Source: Pelomonas sp963422775
GTDB taxonomy: Bacteria > Pseudomonadota > Gammaproteobacteria > Burkholderiales > Burkholderiaceae_C
Length of the DNA: 64,000 bases
Direction: 5' to 3'
Assembly (NCBI GenBank): GCA_963422775.4
Contig: CAUJSJ030000169.1
Span: 16,982 to 80,981 of the forward strand
Numbering within the stretch: the first letter of the stretch is position 1; the number at the start of each line of letters is the position of its first letter. Below the pieces are notes generated by a model, which made no database searches, had not been told where the DNA came from, and saw only the letters and a program-made list of their open reading frames with translations. The position numbers and the translations under genes were made by a program. Shown piece after piece: positions 49,837-60,008 of the stretch.

Positions 49837-51114
49837 ATGACCTACCCTCTCGTGCCTCACCCGACTCCGGCCTCCCTCATGCCCGCCCTCGACCTCCCCT
49901 TCATCCGCGCCCAGTTCCCCGCCCTCGCCGGCGACTTCGTCTACCTCGACAACGCCGGCGGCTCGCAGTGCCTGGGGCGCGTGGCGGATCGCATCCGCGA
50001 CTACCTCGTCACGGCGCCGGTGCAGCTCGGTGCGAGCTATGCGGTGTCGCAGTTGGCGGGCGAGAAGGTGCTGGCGGCGCGGCGGGCGGTGGCCGGGCTG
50101 ATCCATGCGCCGCATGACGAGGAGGTGGTGATGGGCGGCGCCACGACGCTGCTGATGTTCCAGGTGACGCAGTCCATCCGCGCCGGCATCCGGCCGGGCG
50201 ACGAGATCATCGTGACCGACACCGACCACGAGGCCAACATCGGCGCCTGGGGCCGGCTGGCCGAGGCCGGCGCGGTGATCCGCTTCTGGCGCATGCGGCC
50301 CGAGACGATGCGGCTGGAGCTGGACGACCTGCAAGCGCTGCTGAACGAGCGCACGCGCTGGGTGGCGATGACGCAGGCCTCCAACGTGCTGGGCGCAGTG
50401 AACCCGGTGGCCGAGGTGGCGGCCCTGGTGCATGCCGCCGGCGCGCGGCTGTGCGTGGATGCGGTGGCCTACGCCCCGCACCGGCTGGTGGACGTGCAGG
50501 CCAGCGGCGCCGATCTCTACGTGTTCAGCTTCTACAAGGTGTTCGGCCCGCACTACGCGGTGCTGTGGGGGCGGCGCGAGCTGCTGCTGTCGCTGGCGAG
50601 CCTGAATCACGACTTCATCCCGCCAACCACGCTGCCGTACAAGCTCCAGCCCGGCAATGTGAACTACGAGCTGAGCTGGGGCTGCGCCGGCATTGCCGAC
50701 TATCTCGTCGAGGTGGGCGAGCGCCTGGGCGCCTGGACGAGTGAAGGCAGCGCGCGAGAACGCATGCAGGCCGCCTTCGATGCCTTCGAGCGGCACGAGG
50801 ATGCGCTGGCCGAGCGGCTGCTGGGTTTCCTGGCCAGCAAGCCCGGCGTGCGGCTGATCGGCCCCGCCAGCACCCGGGGCGGGCAGCGCGTGCCGACGAT
50901 CAGCTTCGTGGCTGCCGGCCAGCACAGCGAGGCCATCGTGCGGCAGGTAGACCCGCATCGCATCGGCATCCGCTTTGGCGATTTCTACGCCCGCCGCCTC
51001 ATCGACAACCTGGGCCTGCGCGAGCAGGGCGGCGTGGTGCGCGTGTCCATCGCCCACTACAACACGGCCGAGGAGATCGACCGCCTGATCGCCGTGCTTG
51101 ACCCCATTCTCTGA
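49837..51114 (+). CDS. Class V aminotransferase (cysteine desulfurase-like)
   Basis: This PLP-dependent enzyme of about 425 residues has FVYLDNAGGSQCLGRVADRI, GGATTLLMFQVTQSI, DEIIVTDTDHEANIGAW, RLCVDAVAYAPHRLVDV and the lysine motif FSFYKVFGPHYAVLWGRRE, with Lys as the expected PLP-binding residue. It belongs to the cysteine desulfurase-like subgroup without a clear desulfurase cysteine loop, so selenocysteine lyase or another activity is possible. ATG 49837 is given; ATG 49879 (MPALDLPFIRAQFPAL) is equally likely. Confidence 0.85.
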   Translation: MTYPLVPHPTPASLMPALDLPFIRAQFPALAGDFVYLDNAGGSQCLGRVADRIRDYLVTAPVQLGASYAVSQLAGEKVLAARRAVAGLIHAPHDEEVVMGGATTLLMFQVTQSIRAGIRPGDEIIVTDTDHEANIGAWGRLAEAGAVIRFWRMRPETMRLELDDLQALLNERTRWVAMTQASNVLGAVNPVAEVAALVHAAGARLCVDAVAYAPHRLVDVQASGADLYVFSFYKVFGPHYAVLWGRRELLLSLASLNHDFIPPTTLPYKLQPGNVNYELSWGCAGIADYLVEVGERLGAWTSEGSARERMQAAFDAFERHEDALAERLLGFLASKPGVRLIGPASTRGGQRVPTISFVAAGQHSEAIVRQVDPHRIGIRFGDFYARRLIDNLGLREQGGVVRVSIAHYNTAEEIDRLIAVLDPIL

Positions 51115-51134
51115 ACGCCACGGACAATCGGGCG

Positions 51135-52544
51135 ATGAACGCGCCCCATTCCAAAGCCTTTTCCAGCCTGCCGCTCAGCGCGGCCCTGCTGGCCAATCTC
51201 GAACAGCTGGGCTACCTGGAGATGACCCCCATCCAGGCCGCCAGCCTGCCGCTGGCCCTGGCCGGCAAGGACGTCATCGGCGAGGCGCAGACCGGCAGCG
51301 GCAAGACCGCCGCCTTTGCGCTGGCGCTGCTGCACCGCTTGGACGCCGCCCAGTCGCGCGTGCAGGCCCTGGTGCTGTGCCCCACGCGCGAGCTGGCCGA
51401 TCAGGTCACGCAGGAGATCCGCCGCCTGGCCCGCGCCGCCGACAACATCAAGGTGCTGACGCTGTGCGGCGGCTCGCCGATGAAGCCGCAGATCGAGAGC
51501 CTGTCCTTCGGCGCCCACATCGCCGTGGGCACGCCGGGCCGCCTCATCGACCACCTGGAGCGAGACACGCTGGACCTGAGCGGCCTGAACACGCTGGTGC
51601 TGGACGAGGCCGACCGCATGCTGGACATGGGCTTCCTGGACGACATCAAGGCGATTGCCAAGCGTGCGCCGGCCAAGCGCCAGACGCTGCTGTTCTCGGC
51701 CACCTTCCCCGAAGGCGTGGCCGAGATCGCCGCCAAGTTCATGCGCGAGCCGCAGACGGTCAAGATGGCCGGCGCCAGCAGCGCCGCGTCGTCCACCATC
51801 CGCCAGATCGCCTTCGAGGTGACCGAAGACCAGCGCCTGGACGCCGTGCCCCGCCTGCTGCGCGCCTTCCGGCCCGAGTCGACCATCGCCTTCTGCAACA
51901 CCAAGCAGCAATGCCGCGACCTGGAGGCCGTGCTGGCTGGCCAGGGCTTCATCGCGCTGGCGCTGCACGGTGACCTGGAGCAGCGCGACCGCGACCAGGT
52001 GCTGATCCAGTTCGCCAACCGCAGCGCCTCGGTGCTGGTGGCCACCGACGTGGCCGCGCGCGGGCTGGATATCGCCAACCTGGCCTGCGTCATCAATGTC
52101 GACATCAGCGCCGACGTCGAGCAGCATGTGCACCGCATCGGCCGCACCGGCCGCGCCGGGGCTGAAGGGCTGGCGCTGAGCCTGGCCAGCCTGGACGAGA
52201 TGGGTCGCATCGGTCGCATCGAGCTGCTGCAGGGCGAAGAGTTCAAATGGCAGCCCCTGGCCGATCTGACCGACGCCCCCGGCGGCCCGCTGCTGCCGGC
52301 CATGGACACGCTGCAGATCCTGGGCGGGCGCAAGGAGAAGATCCGTCCCGGCGACATCCTCGGCGCGCTGACCGGCGAGGCCGGCTTTGCCGGCACGCAG
52401 ATCGGCAAGATCAACGTGACCGACTTTCACAGCTACGTCGCGGTGGAGCGGGACATTGCCCGGGAGGCTGTGCGGCGGCTGTCGCTGGGCAAGCTCAAGG
52501 GTCGCAAGGTCAAGGTCAGGCGTCTGGCGGACCTCGCCGAATAG
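51135..52544 (+). CDS. dbpA: ATP-dependent RNA helicase DbpA
   Basis: This 469-residue DEAD-box helicase has the Q motif, AQTGSGKT (P-loop), PTRELADQV, the DEAD motif VLDEADRMLDMGF, SAT (LLFSATFP), TDVAARGLDI and HRIGRTGRAG. The C-terminal DbpA RNA-binding domain follows (RKEKIRPGDILGALTGEAGF and IGKINVTDFHSYVAV). DbpA acts in 23S rRNA maturation via hairpin 92. The start is ATG 51135. A periplasmic-protein gene follows. Confidence 0.95.
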   Translation: MNAPHSKAFSSLPLSAALLANLEQLGYLEMTPIQAASLPLALAGKDVIGEAQTGSGKTAAFALALLHRLDAAQSRVQALVLCPTRELADQVTQEIRRLARAADNIKVLTLCGGSPMKPQIESLSFGAHIAVGTPGRLIDHLERDTLDLSGLNTLVLDEADRMLDMGFLDDIKAIAKRAPAKRQTLLFSATFPEGVAEIAAKFMREPQTVKMAGASSAASSTIRQIAFEVTEDQRLDAVPRLLRAFRPESTIAFCNTKQQCRDLEAVLAGQGFIALALHGDLEQRDRDQVLIQFANRSASVLVATDVAARGLDIANLACVINVDISADVEQHVHRIGRTGRAGAEGLALSLASLDEMGRIGRIELLQGEEFKWQPLADLTDAPGGPLLPAMDTLQILGGRKEKIRPGDILGALTGEAGFAGTQIGKINVTDFHSYVAVERDIAREAVRRLSLGKLKGRKVKVRRLADLAE

Positions 52545-52634
52545 GGGGCGGCCTAACTGGCAGTTTTAGGGATGAGCCGGCCTGCCGCGGCCGGCGCGTG
52601 GCGGCTACATTGGCCCTCTGTCCAGATCCCGCCG

Positions 52635-53534
52635 ATGTTGCACAGACGCTTTTTTCTGAGAGCGATGCCCGCGCTGCTGGCTGCGGCGGCCGGGCCGGCC
52701 TGCGCGCAGGAAGTCACCCTCACCCTCACGCTGACGCTGCGCGCACCCGACAGCGACACCGACCTGCGCAACGCCTACATCCGTGACGCCGTGCAGCTGG
52801 CGCTGGACAAGACCCGCGCCAGCGACGGCCCCTACCGGCTGCAGCTCTCCGCGCCGATGAACAAGCGCCGCGCACTGCTGGAAGCCGCCCAGCAGACGGC
52901 GCCCAATTTCCTGCTCGTGACCGGGCCTGATGCCGGCCGCGCTGCCGGCCTGGTGCCGGTGCTGTTCCCCATCCACCTGGGCGTGAACCGCTACCGCGTC
53001 TGCTTCGTGCACGCGCCGCACCGTGCCGTCGTCCGCGAGGCCGACGCGCTCAGCGCCGTCGCGCGGCTGCGGCATGTGCAGGGCCGCGGCTGGGCGGACG
53101 CCGACATCCTGCGCGCCAACGGCTTCACGGTGGCCGAGATCGCGACCTACGAGGCGCTGTTCCAGATGGTTGCCCTGGGCCGGGCCGACCTGTTCTGCCG
53201 CAGCGTGCTGGAGGTGGGCCAGGAGGTGCAGGCCCACGCCAACCTCAAGGGTCTGGCGCTGGACGACAGCCTGCTGCTGGCCTACGACCTGCCCCAATAC
53301 CTCTACACCCACCCCGGCAACCACGTCGCCATCGAGCGCGTCGCCCGGGGCCTGCGCCTGGCTTTTGCCGACGGCTCGCTGCAGGCCCTCCTGCGCCAGC
53401 ATCTGCAGCCCTCGCTGGCCCAGCTCAACCTGCCTCAGCGCCGGCTGATGACGCTGAATGTGCCCAACCCGGCCATCGTCGAGATGAACGACCGGCCCTA
53501 TCAGATCGACGTGCTGCGCGCCGGACCCCGGTGA
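52635..53534 (+). CDS. Periplasmic substrate-binding-like protein
   Basis: The 299-residue product has a twin-Arg-like signal (LHRRFFLRAMPALLAAAAGPACA, cleaved after ACA). A solute-binding-like fold follows with LRNAYIRDAVQLALDKTRASDGPYRL, YRVCFVHAPHRAVV, ILRANGFTVAEIATYEALFQMVALGRADLFCRSV and PQYLYTHPGNHVAIERVARGLRLA. It has no transporter genes nearby and so is more likely an orphan sensor or binding protein. ATG 52635 is preferred over earlier starts because it opens on the signal peptide. Confidence 0.7.
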   Translation: MLHRRFFLRAMPALLAAAAGPACAQEVTLTLTLTLRAPDSDTDLRNAYIRDAVQLALDKTRASDGPYRLQLSAPMNKRRALLEAAQQTAPNFLLVTGPDAGRAAGLVPVLFPIHLGVNRYRVCFVHAPHRAVVREADALSAVARLRHVQGRGWADADILRANGFTVAEIATYEALFQMVALGRADLFCRSVLEVGQEVQAHANLKGLALDDSLLLAYDLPQYLYTHPGNHVAIERVARGLRLAFADGSLQALLRQHLQPSLAQLNLPQRRLMTLNVPNPAIVEMNDRPYQIDVLRAGPR

Positions 53535-53672
53535 CCGGGTGTAACGGGCCTTCTGCCGTGACATCTTGGCGCCGAGGCAGCCAGCTGCGGGGGGGCTGGG
53601 CCGCATCTGCGACCTTTTCACGCGCAGCGGCCGCGGGCGGCGCCTAGTCTGAAAGCAAGACGAGGTGCCCTC

Positions 53673-53897
53673 ATGAACTCACGCCCCATGCCCCTGATGT
53701 GCGACGACTACGAACTGCGGTTCGAATCCCTGTTCCAGGTAGGCCGCGCGCTCGCCTTCCCGTGCGACTCGCAGGGCGGCGTGCGCATGGACACGCTCAG
53801 CGAGCGGGCGCGGGCCAACTACCTGTTTGCCCGCGCGGTCGTGGGCCGTGAATACGCCACGCCCATCGTGCTGCGCTGCGGCGGCGCCCGCGATTGA
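53673..53897 (+). CDS. Small hypothetical protein
   Basis: The 74-residue frame (MNSRPMPLMCDDYELRFESL, then FQVGRALAFPCDSQGGVRMD, ERARANYLFARAVVGREYATP) has no recognised domain. It is plausible because it is preceded by a GAGG-type ribosome site and its composition is coding-like, with typical third-position GC bias. It sits between the periplasmic-protein gene and the GAF-GGDEF gene. Function is unknown. Confidence 0.55.
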   Translation: MNSRPMPLMCDDYELRFESLFQVGRALAFPCDSQGGVRMDTLSERARANYLFARAVVGREYATPIVLRCGGARD

Positions 53898-53996
53898 TGC
53901 GGCTGGCGCACCGCTGAATTGCGCCGGGCGGCCTTTCTCCATGGCCGGCCGCGGCCCAAGATGCCGCCATCGTGAACCCCTGCGAGGAATGACGCC

Positions 53997-55133
53997 ATGC
54001 CCGCCACTGCCCGACTGCCAAGACAGACACGCACCACGTCGGCGGCGCTGCGCTGGTTTCGCGGCGAGGCGGCGCCCGCTCGGCTTGCGTCCAGCGCAGC
54101 CGCCGCACCCGGCCCTGCACCCAGTCCTGAAGCCCGGCGCCTGGCCGCGCTGTCCCACTACGACGTGCTCGACACCGAGGCCGAGCCGCAGTTCGACCTG
54201 ATTGCCCGGCTGGCCAGCGAACTCACTGGCAGCCCGGTGGCCGTCATCAACCTCATCGCCAACGACCGCGTCTGGACCAAGGCCGCCGTCGGCCTGCCGC
54301 GCGGCGAGATGAGCCGCGAGCAGGCCTATTGCTCCCTCGTCATCGACAGCCCCGAGGGCCTGCACATCGCCGACCTGCGCGAAGACCCGCGCACCCGGGA
54401 GATGCCCCTGACCGTCGACAAGGGCTATGTCATGTACAGCGGCGTGCCGCTGTGCGCCTCCTGCGGCCAGCCCATCGGCACGCTGGCCGTGCTGGACACC
54501 ATTCCGCGCCGCCTGACCGACCGCCAGCTCGACTGGCTTGCGCAGCTCGCCCAGCAAGCCATGGCCCTGCTGGAGCTGCGCCGCAAGCAACGCGAGTTGC
54601 AGCAAGCCAAGGCCGAACTTCAGCGCCTGGCCCTCACCGACGCGCTGACGGGCCTGCTGAACCGCCGCGCCTGGGACGAGGCCAACACGCTGGAGGGCGA
54701 ACGCGAGAAGCGCTGGGGCGAAGGCCATGCCGTCATCGCGCTGGACCTGGATCACTTCAAGAAGGTCAACGACACCCACGGCCACGCGGCCGGCGACGCG
54801 GTGCTGAAGGCCGTGGGCGCGCTGTTGGCGAAGAGTTTTCGCAAGCTGGACTCGGTCGCCCGCGTCGGCGGCGAGGAGTTCGGTGTGCTGCTGCCGCACA
54901 CGCCGGCCAGCGACGCAGCGGCGCTGGCCGGCGAACTGCGCGCGGCCATTGAGGCGTTGCGCGTGCCCGTCGGCGAGCTGGAGCTGCGCATCACGGCCAG
55001 CATCGGCGTGGCACACAGCAGCGAGGCTGTGGACGTGCAGGCGCTGGCTGATGCGCGCAGCTACGCCGCCAAGCGCGGCGGGCGCAACCAACTCGTCAGC
55101 ACTGGCGGCGGGGCCAGCCTGCTGGCTGCCTGA
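53997..55133 (+). CDS. GAF-GGDEF diguanylate cyclase
   Basis: The 378-residue protein has a GAF domain at about 50-190 (EPQFDLIARLASELTGSPVAVINLIANDRVWTKAAVGL, YCSLVIDS, VPLCASCGQPIGTLAVLD). It ends in a GGDEF domain with active-site GGEEF and an RxxD inhibitory I-site (RKLD) five residues upstream. It is therefore a likely active c-di-GMP synthase with product feedback. No EAL domain is present. Its stop is 3 bases from the convergent glnS stop. Confidence 0.9.
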   Translation: MPATARLPRQTRTTSAALRWFRGEAAPARLASSAAAAPGPAPSPEARRLAALSHYDVLDTEAEPQFDLIARLASELTGSPVAVINLIANDRVWTKAAVGLPRGEMSREQAYCSLVIDSPEGLHIADLREDPRTREMPLTVDKGYVMYSGVPLCASCGQPIGTLAVLDTIPRRLTDRQLDWLAQLAQQAMALLELRRKQRELQQAKAELQRLALTDALTGLLNRRAWDEANTLEGEREKRWGEGHAVIALDLDHFKKVNDTHGHAAGDAVLKAVGALLAKSFRKLDSVARVGGEEFGVLLPHTPASDAAALAGELRAAIEALRVPVGELELRITASIGVAHSSEAVDVQALADARSYAAKRGGRNQLVSTGGGASLLAA

Positions 55134-55136
55134 GCC

Positions 55137-56906
<1,770 letters not shown>

Positions 56907-56957
56907 GGAGGGCTCTAAAACGAAACCGGGCCACATGGCCCGGCAGATGGCCCGATT

Positions 56958-57779
56958 TTACGGAGTAGGCGGGTGCGCGCGCAGCGGCAGCCGAACGTGA
57001 GCCAGGGCGATGCTGATCCACACGGCAACGCTGAAGTAGAGCGTCATCCAGACGACCTCGCTGCGCCACAGGGCCCAGTCGTGCGACACATGCCAGCGGC
57101 TGGCTGCATCAGCCACGCCGGCCGCGAGCGTCGGGTAGACCTGGCCGGCGGCCTCGCCGGCCAGCCAGCGGGCCCAGTACATGGGAACGTCCACCGTGAA
57201 CATGTAGGCCGTATAGAGCGTGCCGGCCACGATGGCCAAGCCCAGCCAGCGCCGGGCGCGCACCGTGGCACGGGGCCACAGCGCCAGCATGGCCAGCACG
57301 CTGAGCAGGGCGACGGTGCCCCAGAGCGTCTCCTCGACCACATGGCCGATGTTTCGCGTCGTCAGCACGGCATACCAGGAGTGCACCTCGGCCAGCGCGA
57401 TCAGCGGCAGCACCGCCTGTGACAGCCACAGGCTCGGCGGGTGCCTGCCGGCCAGCGCGGCGCCGCGCAGCAGCAGCGCCCATTGCGCGGCGAAGCTCAG
57501 CTCCGCGATGGTGGCCACCGTGCGGCCGACGAGGACGCTCGACGCCCAGGAATCCACCATGACGACGCGCGGCACGTCGAACACCGGCAGCAAGGACCGG
57601 TAGCCGCAGCCCAGCACGTACAGGGCCGACAGCAGCAGTTGCAGGCGCTGGTGCGGCCAGGTCGTGCCATCGGGCCGGTTGCGGTGCAGCCAGGCGGTCG
57701 AGGCCGTCCAGGCGACCAAGTTCAGCCCGGCGATGCCGCACAGCAGATGCCACCAGGTGAGGGTTGTCGGGTCAGCCAA
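56958..57779 (-). CDS. Hypothetical polytopic membrane protein
   Basis: The 273-residue protein has about seven hydrophobic segments, including WWHLLCGIAGLNLVAWTAS, LLLSALYVLGCG, LSQAVLPLIALAEV, TVALLSVLAMLAL, LGLAIVAGTLYTAYM and TLYFSVAVWISIAL. No family is recognised. It begins 10 bases after the RHH gene stop and probably shares its promoter, so it may be controlled by the RHH autorepressor. Function is unknown. Confidence 0.7.
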   Translation of the reverse strand: MADPTTLTWWHLLCGIAGLNLVAWTASTAWLHRNRPDGTTWPHQRLQLLLSALYVLGCGYRSLLPVFDVPRVVMVDSWASSVLVGRTVATIAELSFAAQWALLLRGAALAGRHPPSLWLSQAVLPLIALAEVHSWYAVLTTRNIGHVVEETLWGTVALLSVLAMLALWPRATVRARRWLGLAIVAGTLYTAYMFTVDVPMYWARWLAGEAAGQVYPTLAAGVADAASRWHVSHDWALWRSEVVWMTLYFSVAVWISIALAHVRLPLRAHPPTP

Positions 57780-57789
57780 GGTGCTCTCC

Positions 57790-58044
57790 TCAGGTCGACT
57801 TGCGCGGCCGCCCGGTCTTGACCGGGTCGAGCCTGTCCAGCGCTGCGGCCAGCGTGGGCGCGTCCAGCAAGGCGAGGGCCTGCAGGCCGGCGCGCAGCAA
57901 TTCGCTCTTCTTCGCCTCGCGCTTCACATCGTGAAGTCGGTGCTTGAGCTCGGCAATCAGCGCGTAGTCGGCCTCGGGCATGGTGAAGCCGTCGCGCACG
58001 AGCTTGGCGCGTGGGGCTGGGGTGGGTTTGCGGGTGTGGCTCAT
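57790..58044 (-). CDS. Ribbon-helix-helix-type DNA-binding protein
   Basis: The 84-residue protein has a ribbon-helix-helix-like core (VRDGFTMPEADYALIAELKHRLHDV, KKSELLRAGLQALALL) followed by a basic tail with GRPRKST. The arrangement (strand, helix, turn, helix of about 45 residues) fits CopG/Arc-like repressors. It starts 3 bases from a 30-bp near-perfect palindrome that overlaps its presumed -10 box, the classical layout of an autorepressor. No toxin gene follows; the downstream gene is a membrane protein. The assignment by fold is from sequence pattern. Confidence 0.65.
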   Translation of the reverse strand: MSHTRKPTPAPRAKLVRDGFTMPEADYALIAELKHRLHDVKREAKKSELLRAGLQALALLDAPTLAAALDRLDPVKTGRPRKST

Positions 58045-58046
58045 AA

Positions 58047-58076
58047 CGATGGAAACCGTTTATACGGTTTTCATCG
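58047..58076 (-). promoter_or_regulatory. Near-perfect 30-bp palindromic operator of the RHH gene
   Basis: Arms CGATGGAAACCG and CGGTTTTCATCG match over 11 of 12 positions around the six-base centre TTTATA. On the minus strand the centre reads TATAAA, a strong -10 candidate, so a bound repressor would occlude the promoter. It lies 3 bases before the RHH start codon. Autoregulation by the RHH protein is inference. Confidence 0.7.
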
Positions 58077-58094
58077 CCGACTTGCTACCTTGCG

Positions 58095-58871
58095 CTACAG
58101 CGGCTTGAAACGATTTGCGTGCACGCGGCTGACGATCAGCTTCTCGGGCCGCTGGCGCAGCTCCAGCAGCACGGTGCCGTTTTCCTGGCGCAGCGCGCGG
58201 GCCACGGCGTCGATGTGGACGACGGTGGAGCGGTGCACCTGCCAGAAGCGCTCGGCGTCCAGTTGCGGCAGCAGCTCGCGCAGCGACACGCGCACCCAGT
58301 AGTCGCGCTCGGCCGTCACGGCGCGCACGTATTTGTCGGCGGCTTCCAGGTAGACGATGCGGTCCAGCGGCACCAGCTCGATCGCATCGCCCACCGCGGC
58401 CTGCAGGTGTCGCAGGCGTGGGGCCGGCGCCGCCTGGGTCAGCAGCTGGCGCAGCGTGGCCAGCGTGGCGTCGCCCGTGCTGGGCTGGGCCAGGCGGGCC
58501 TGCAGCCGCGCGACGCTCTGCGCCAGGCGCTCGGGCGTCACCGGCTTGAGCAGGTAATCGGCCGCCGCTGTCTCGAAGGCCTGCAGCGCGTACTGGTCGT
58601 AGGCGGTGACGAAGACGAACAGGGGCAGGGGGCCCGCGTCCTCGGGCCAGTCCTCCGTGATGGCCTGGGCCGCCTCCAGCCCGGTCATGCCGGGCATGCG
58701 GATGTCGAGGAAACAGACCTGCGGGCGGTGCTGCAGCGCCAAGTCGACGGCGGCCGTGCCGCTGCCCGCCTGCGCAACAACACGCAAATCCGGCCAGGCC
58801 GCGGCCAGCTCCGCGCGCAGGCTCTCGGCGAGCAGGGGCTCGTCTTCAGCAATGAGGGCGGTCAGGCTCAT
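58095..58871 (-). CDS. LytTR-family response regulator (AlgR/LytR type)
   Basis: The 258-residue regulator has a receiver domain with Asp56 as phospho-acceptor (CFLDIRMPG) and the Lys of YLLKPVTP. A C-terminal LytTR DNA-binding domain follows (DRIVYLEAADKYVRAVTAERDYWVRVSLRELLPQL, FWQVHRSTVVHIDAVARA). Such regulators control envelope or biofilm genes. Its start overlaps the stop of the sensor gene (ATGA-type, 58868-58871). Confidence 0.92.
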   Translation of the reverse strand: MSLTALIAEDEPLLAESLRAELAAAWPDLRVVAQAGSGTAAVDLALQHRPQVCFLDIRMPGMTGLEAAQAITEDWPEDAGPLPLFVFVTAYDQYALQAFETAAADYLLKPVTPERLAQSVARLQARLAQPSTGDATLATLRQLLTQAAPAPRLRHLQAAVGDAIELVPLDRIVYLEAADKYVRAVTAERDYWVRVSLRELLPQLDAERFWQVHRSTVVHIDAVARALRQENGTVLLELRQRPEKLIVSRVHANRFKPL

Positions 58872-59932
58872 AGGGGCATCTCGATGCGTGCGACGCTGCC
58901 GCCGCCGGGTTGGGGTTGGAGCGCGAAACGGGCGGCTTCGCCGTAGCGCTGGGCCAGCCGCTCGCGCACCTGCGAAAGGCCGAAGCCGGTGCCAGGCAGG
59001 CCGGTGGCCTGGCTCAGCCCGGTGCCGTTGTCGGCCACTTCAAGCAGCAGGCTCTTTCCCAGGCGCGCCGCGGTGACGCGCAGCTCGCCACCCTCCACAT
59101 GCGGCTCCAGCCCGTGCTTGATGGCGTTCTCCACCAGCGGCTGCAGCAGCAGCGGCGGGATGGCGACGCTCCCCAGCGCCGCCGGCAGCTCCAGCTTCAC
59201 GCGCAGCCGCTCGCCCATGCGCAGTTGCATCAGGGCGAGGTAGTCCGACAGCCGCTCGAACTCCTGGGCCAGCGGGTGCTCGGTCGCGCGGCTGGCCTGC
59301 AGCGTGGCGCGCAGGTAGTCGATGAGGCGGTCGAGCATCTTCTGGGCCTCGTCGGGCCGCAGCTTGATGAGCACGCGCAGATGGGCCAGCGTGTTGAACA
59401 GCATGTGCGGCTCCAGCTGGCTTTGCAGCAGCGTGAGCCGCGCCTCGGCGGCCTGCTGCTGGGCCTGGGCCTGAGCCAGCCGCATCGCATTGACGCGGAA
59501 CAGCGAGAAGAAGAACAGCGTGGCCAGCAGCGACATCAGCAGCGCGAAGCCCACCGACAGCGCCGCGCGGCCACCGGGCAGCTGCCAGGGCAGCGGCTCG
59601 TGCAGGCCGGTGAAGCCATTGGTGAGCCAGACGCCGCCGGAGTAGCCGGCCACCGAGCCCAGCACCACGCAGGGCAGCATCCAGCCCCAGCCCACCCAGC
59701 CCTGGCTCAGCGCCGGCGTGTCGCCACGCCAGCGCCGCAGCAGGTGGCGCATGCCGGCGGACAGCAGCGAGATCCAGGCCGAGATCTGCGCGCCGATCAT
59801 GAAGGAGTACAGCATCGACAGCCCGAAAGGGCTGCCGCGCATCACCCAGTTCAACAGGCCGGCGAAGAAGCAGATGGCGGCCGTGCCGCCGATGTGGGTC
59901 AGCCAGGAGTGGCGGTGGGAGGACGTCAACAT
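58868..59932 (-). CDS. LytS/YehU-type sensor histidine kinase
   Basis: The 354-residue kinase has four to five N-terminal membrane segments (GGTAAICFFAGLLNWV, SMLYSFMIGAQISAWISLL, WMLPCVVLGSVAGYSG, LSVGFALLMSLLATLFFFSLF) and the His_kinase motif QLEPHMLFNTLAHLRVLI (His176). The ATPase domain follows with PPLLLQPLVENAIKHGLEP and VADNGTGL and FGLSQVRERL. The motif QLEPHMLFN varies from the usual QINPHFLFN. It pairs with the LytTR regulator. Confidence 0.9.
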   Translation of the reverse strand: MLTSSHRHSWLTHIGGTAAICFFAGLLNWVMRGSPFGLSMLYSFMIGAQISAWISLLSAGMRHLLRRWRGDTPALSQGWVGWGWMLPCVVLGSVAGYSGGVWLTNGFTGLHEPLPWQLPGGRAALSVGFALLMSLLATLFFFSLFRVNAMRLAQAQAQQQAAEARLTLLQSQLEPHMLFNTLAHLRVLIKLRPDEAQKMLDRLIDYLRATLQASRATEHPLAQEFERLSDYLALMQLRMGERLRVKLELPAALGSVAIPPLLLQPLVENAIKHGLEPHVEGGELRVTAARLGKSLLLEVADNGTGLSQATGLPGTGFGLSQVRERLAQRYGEAARFALQPQPGGGSVARIEMPL

Positions 59933-60008
59933 GCGGCCAGCATCATGCCGCGTGTCGTTCGGTGCCAGCGCGCTGCGACGGGCAGGGCCGGCGCGGCGCC
60001 AGCGGCAT

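Noticed and set aside
52577..52600. GC-rich inverted repeat after dbpA as a terminator
   Set aside because: The stem is present but no T run follows, so it does not meet the criteria for an intrinsic terminator.
53710..53735. T-loop-like sequence GGTTCGAATCCC suggesting a tRNA 3' end
   Set aside because: The flanking bases do not form a T-stem, and no acceptor, D or anticodon arm is present; it lies in a plausible small protein gene.
57790..58044. Antitoxin of a type II toxin-antitoxin pair
   Set aside because: The RHH protein and its palindrome would fit, but the downstream gene encodes a seven-helix membrane protein, not a toxin of any family I recognise.
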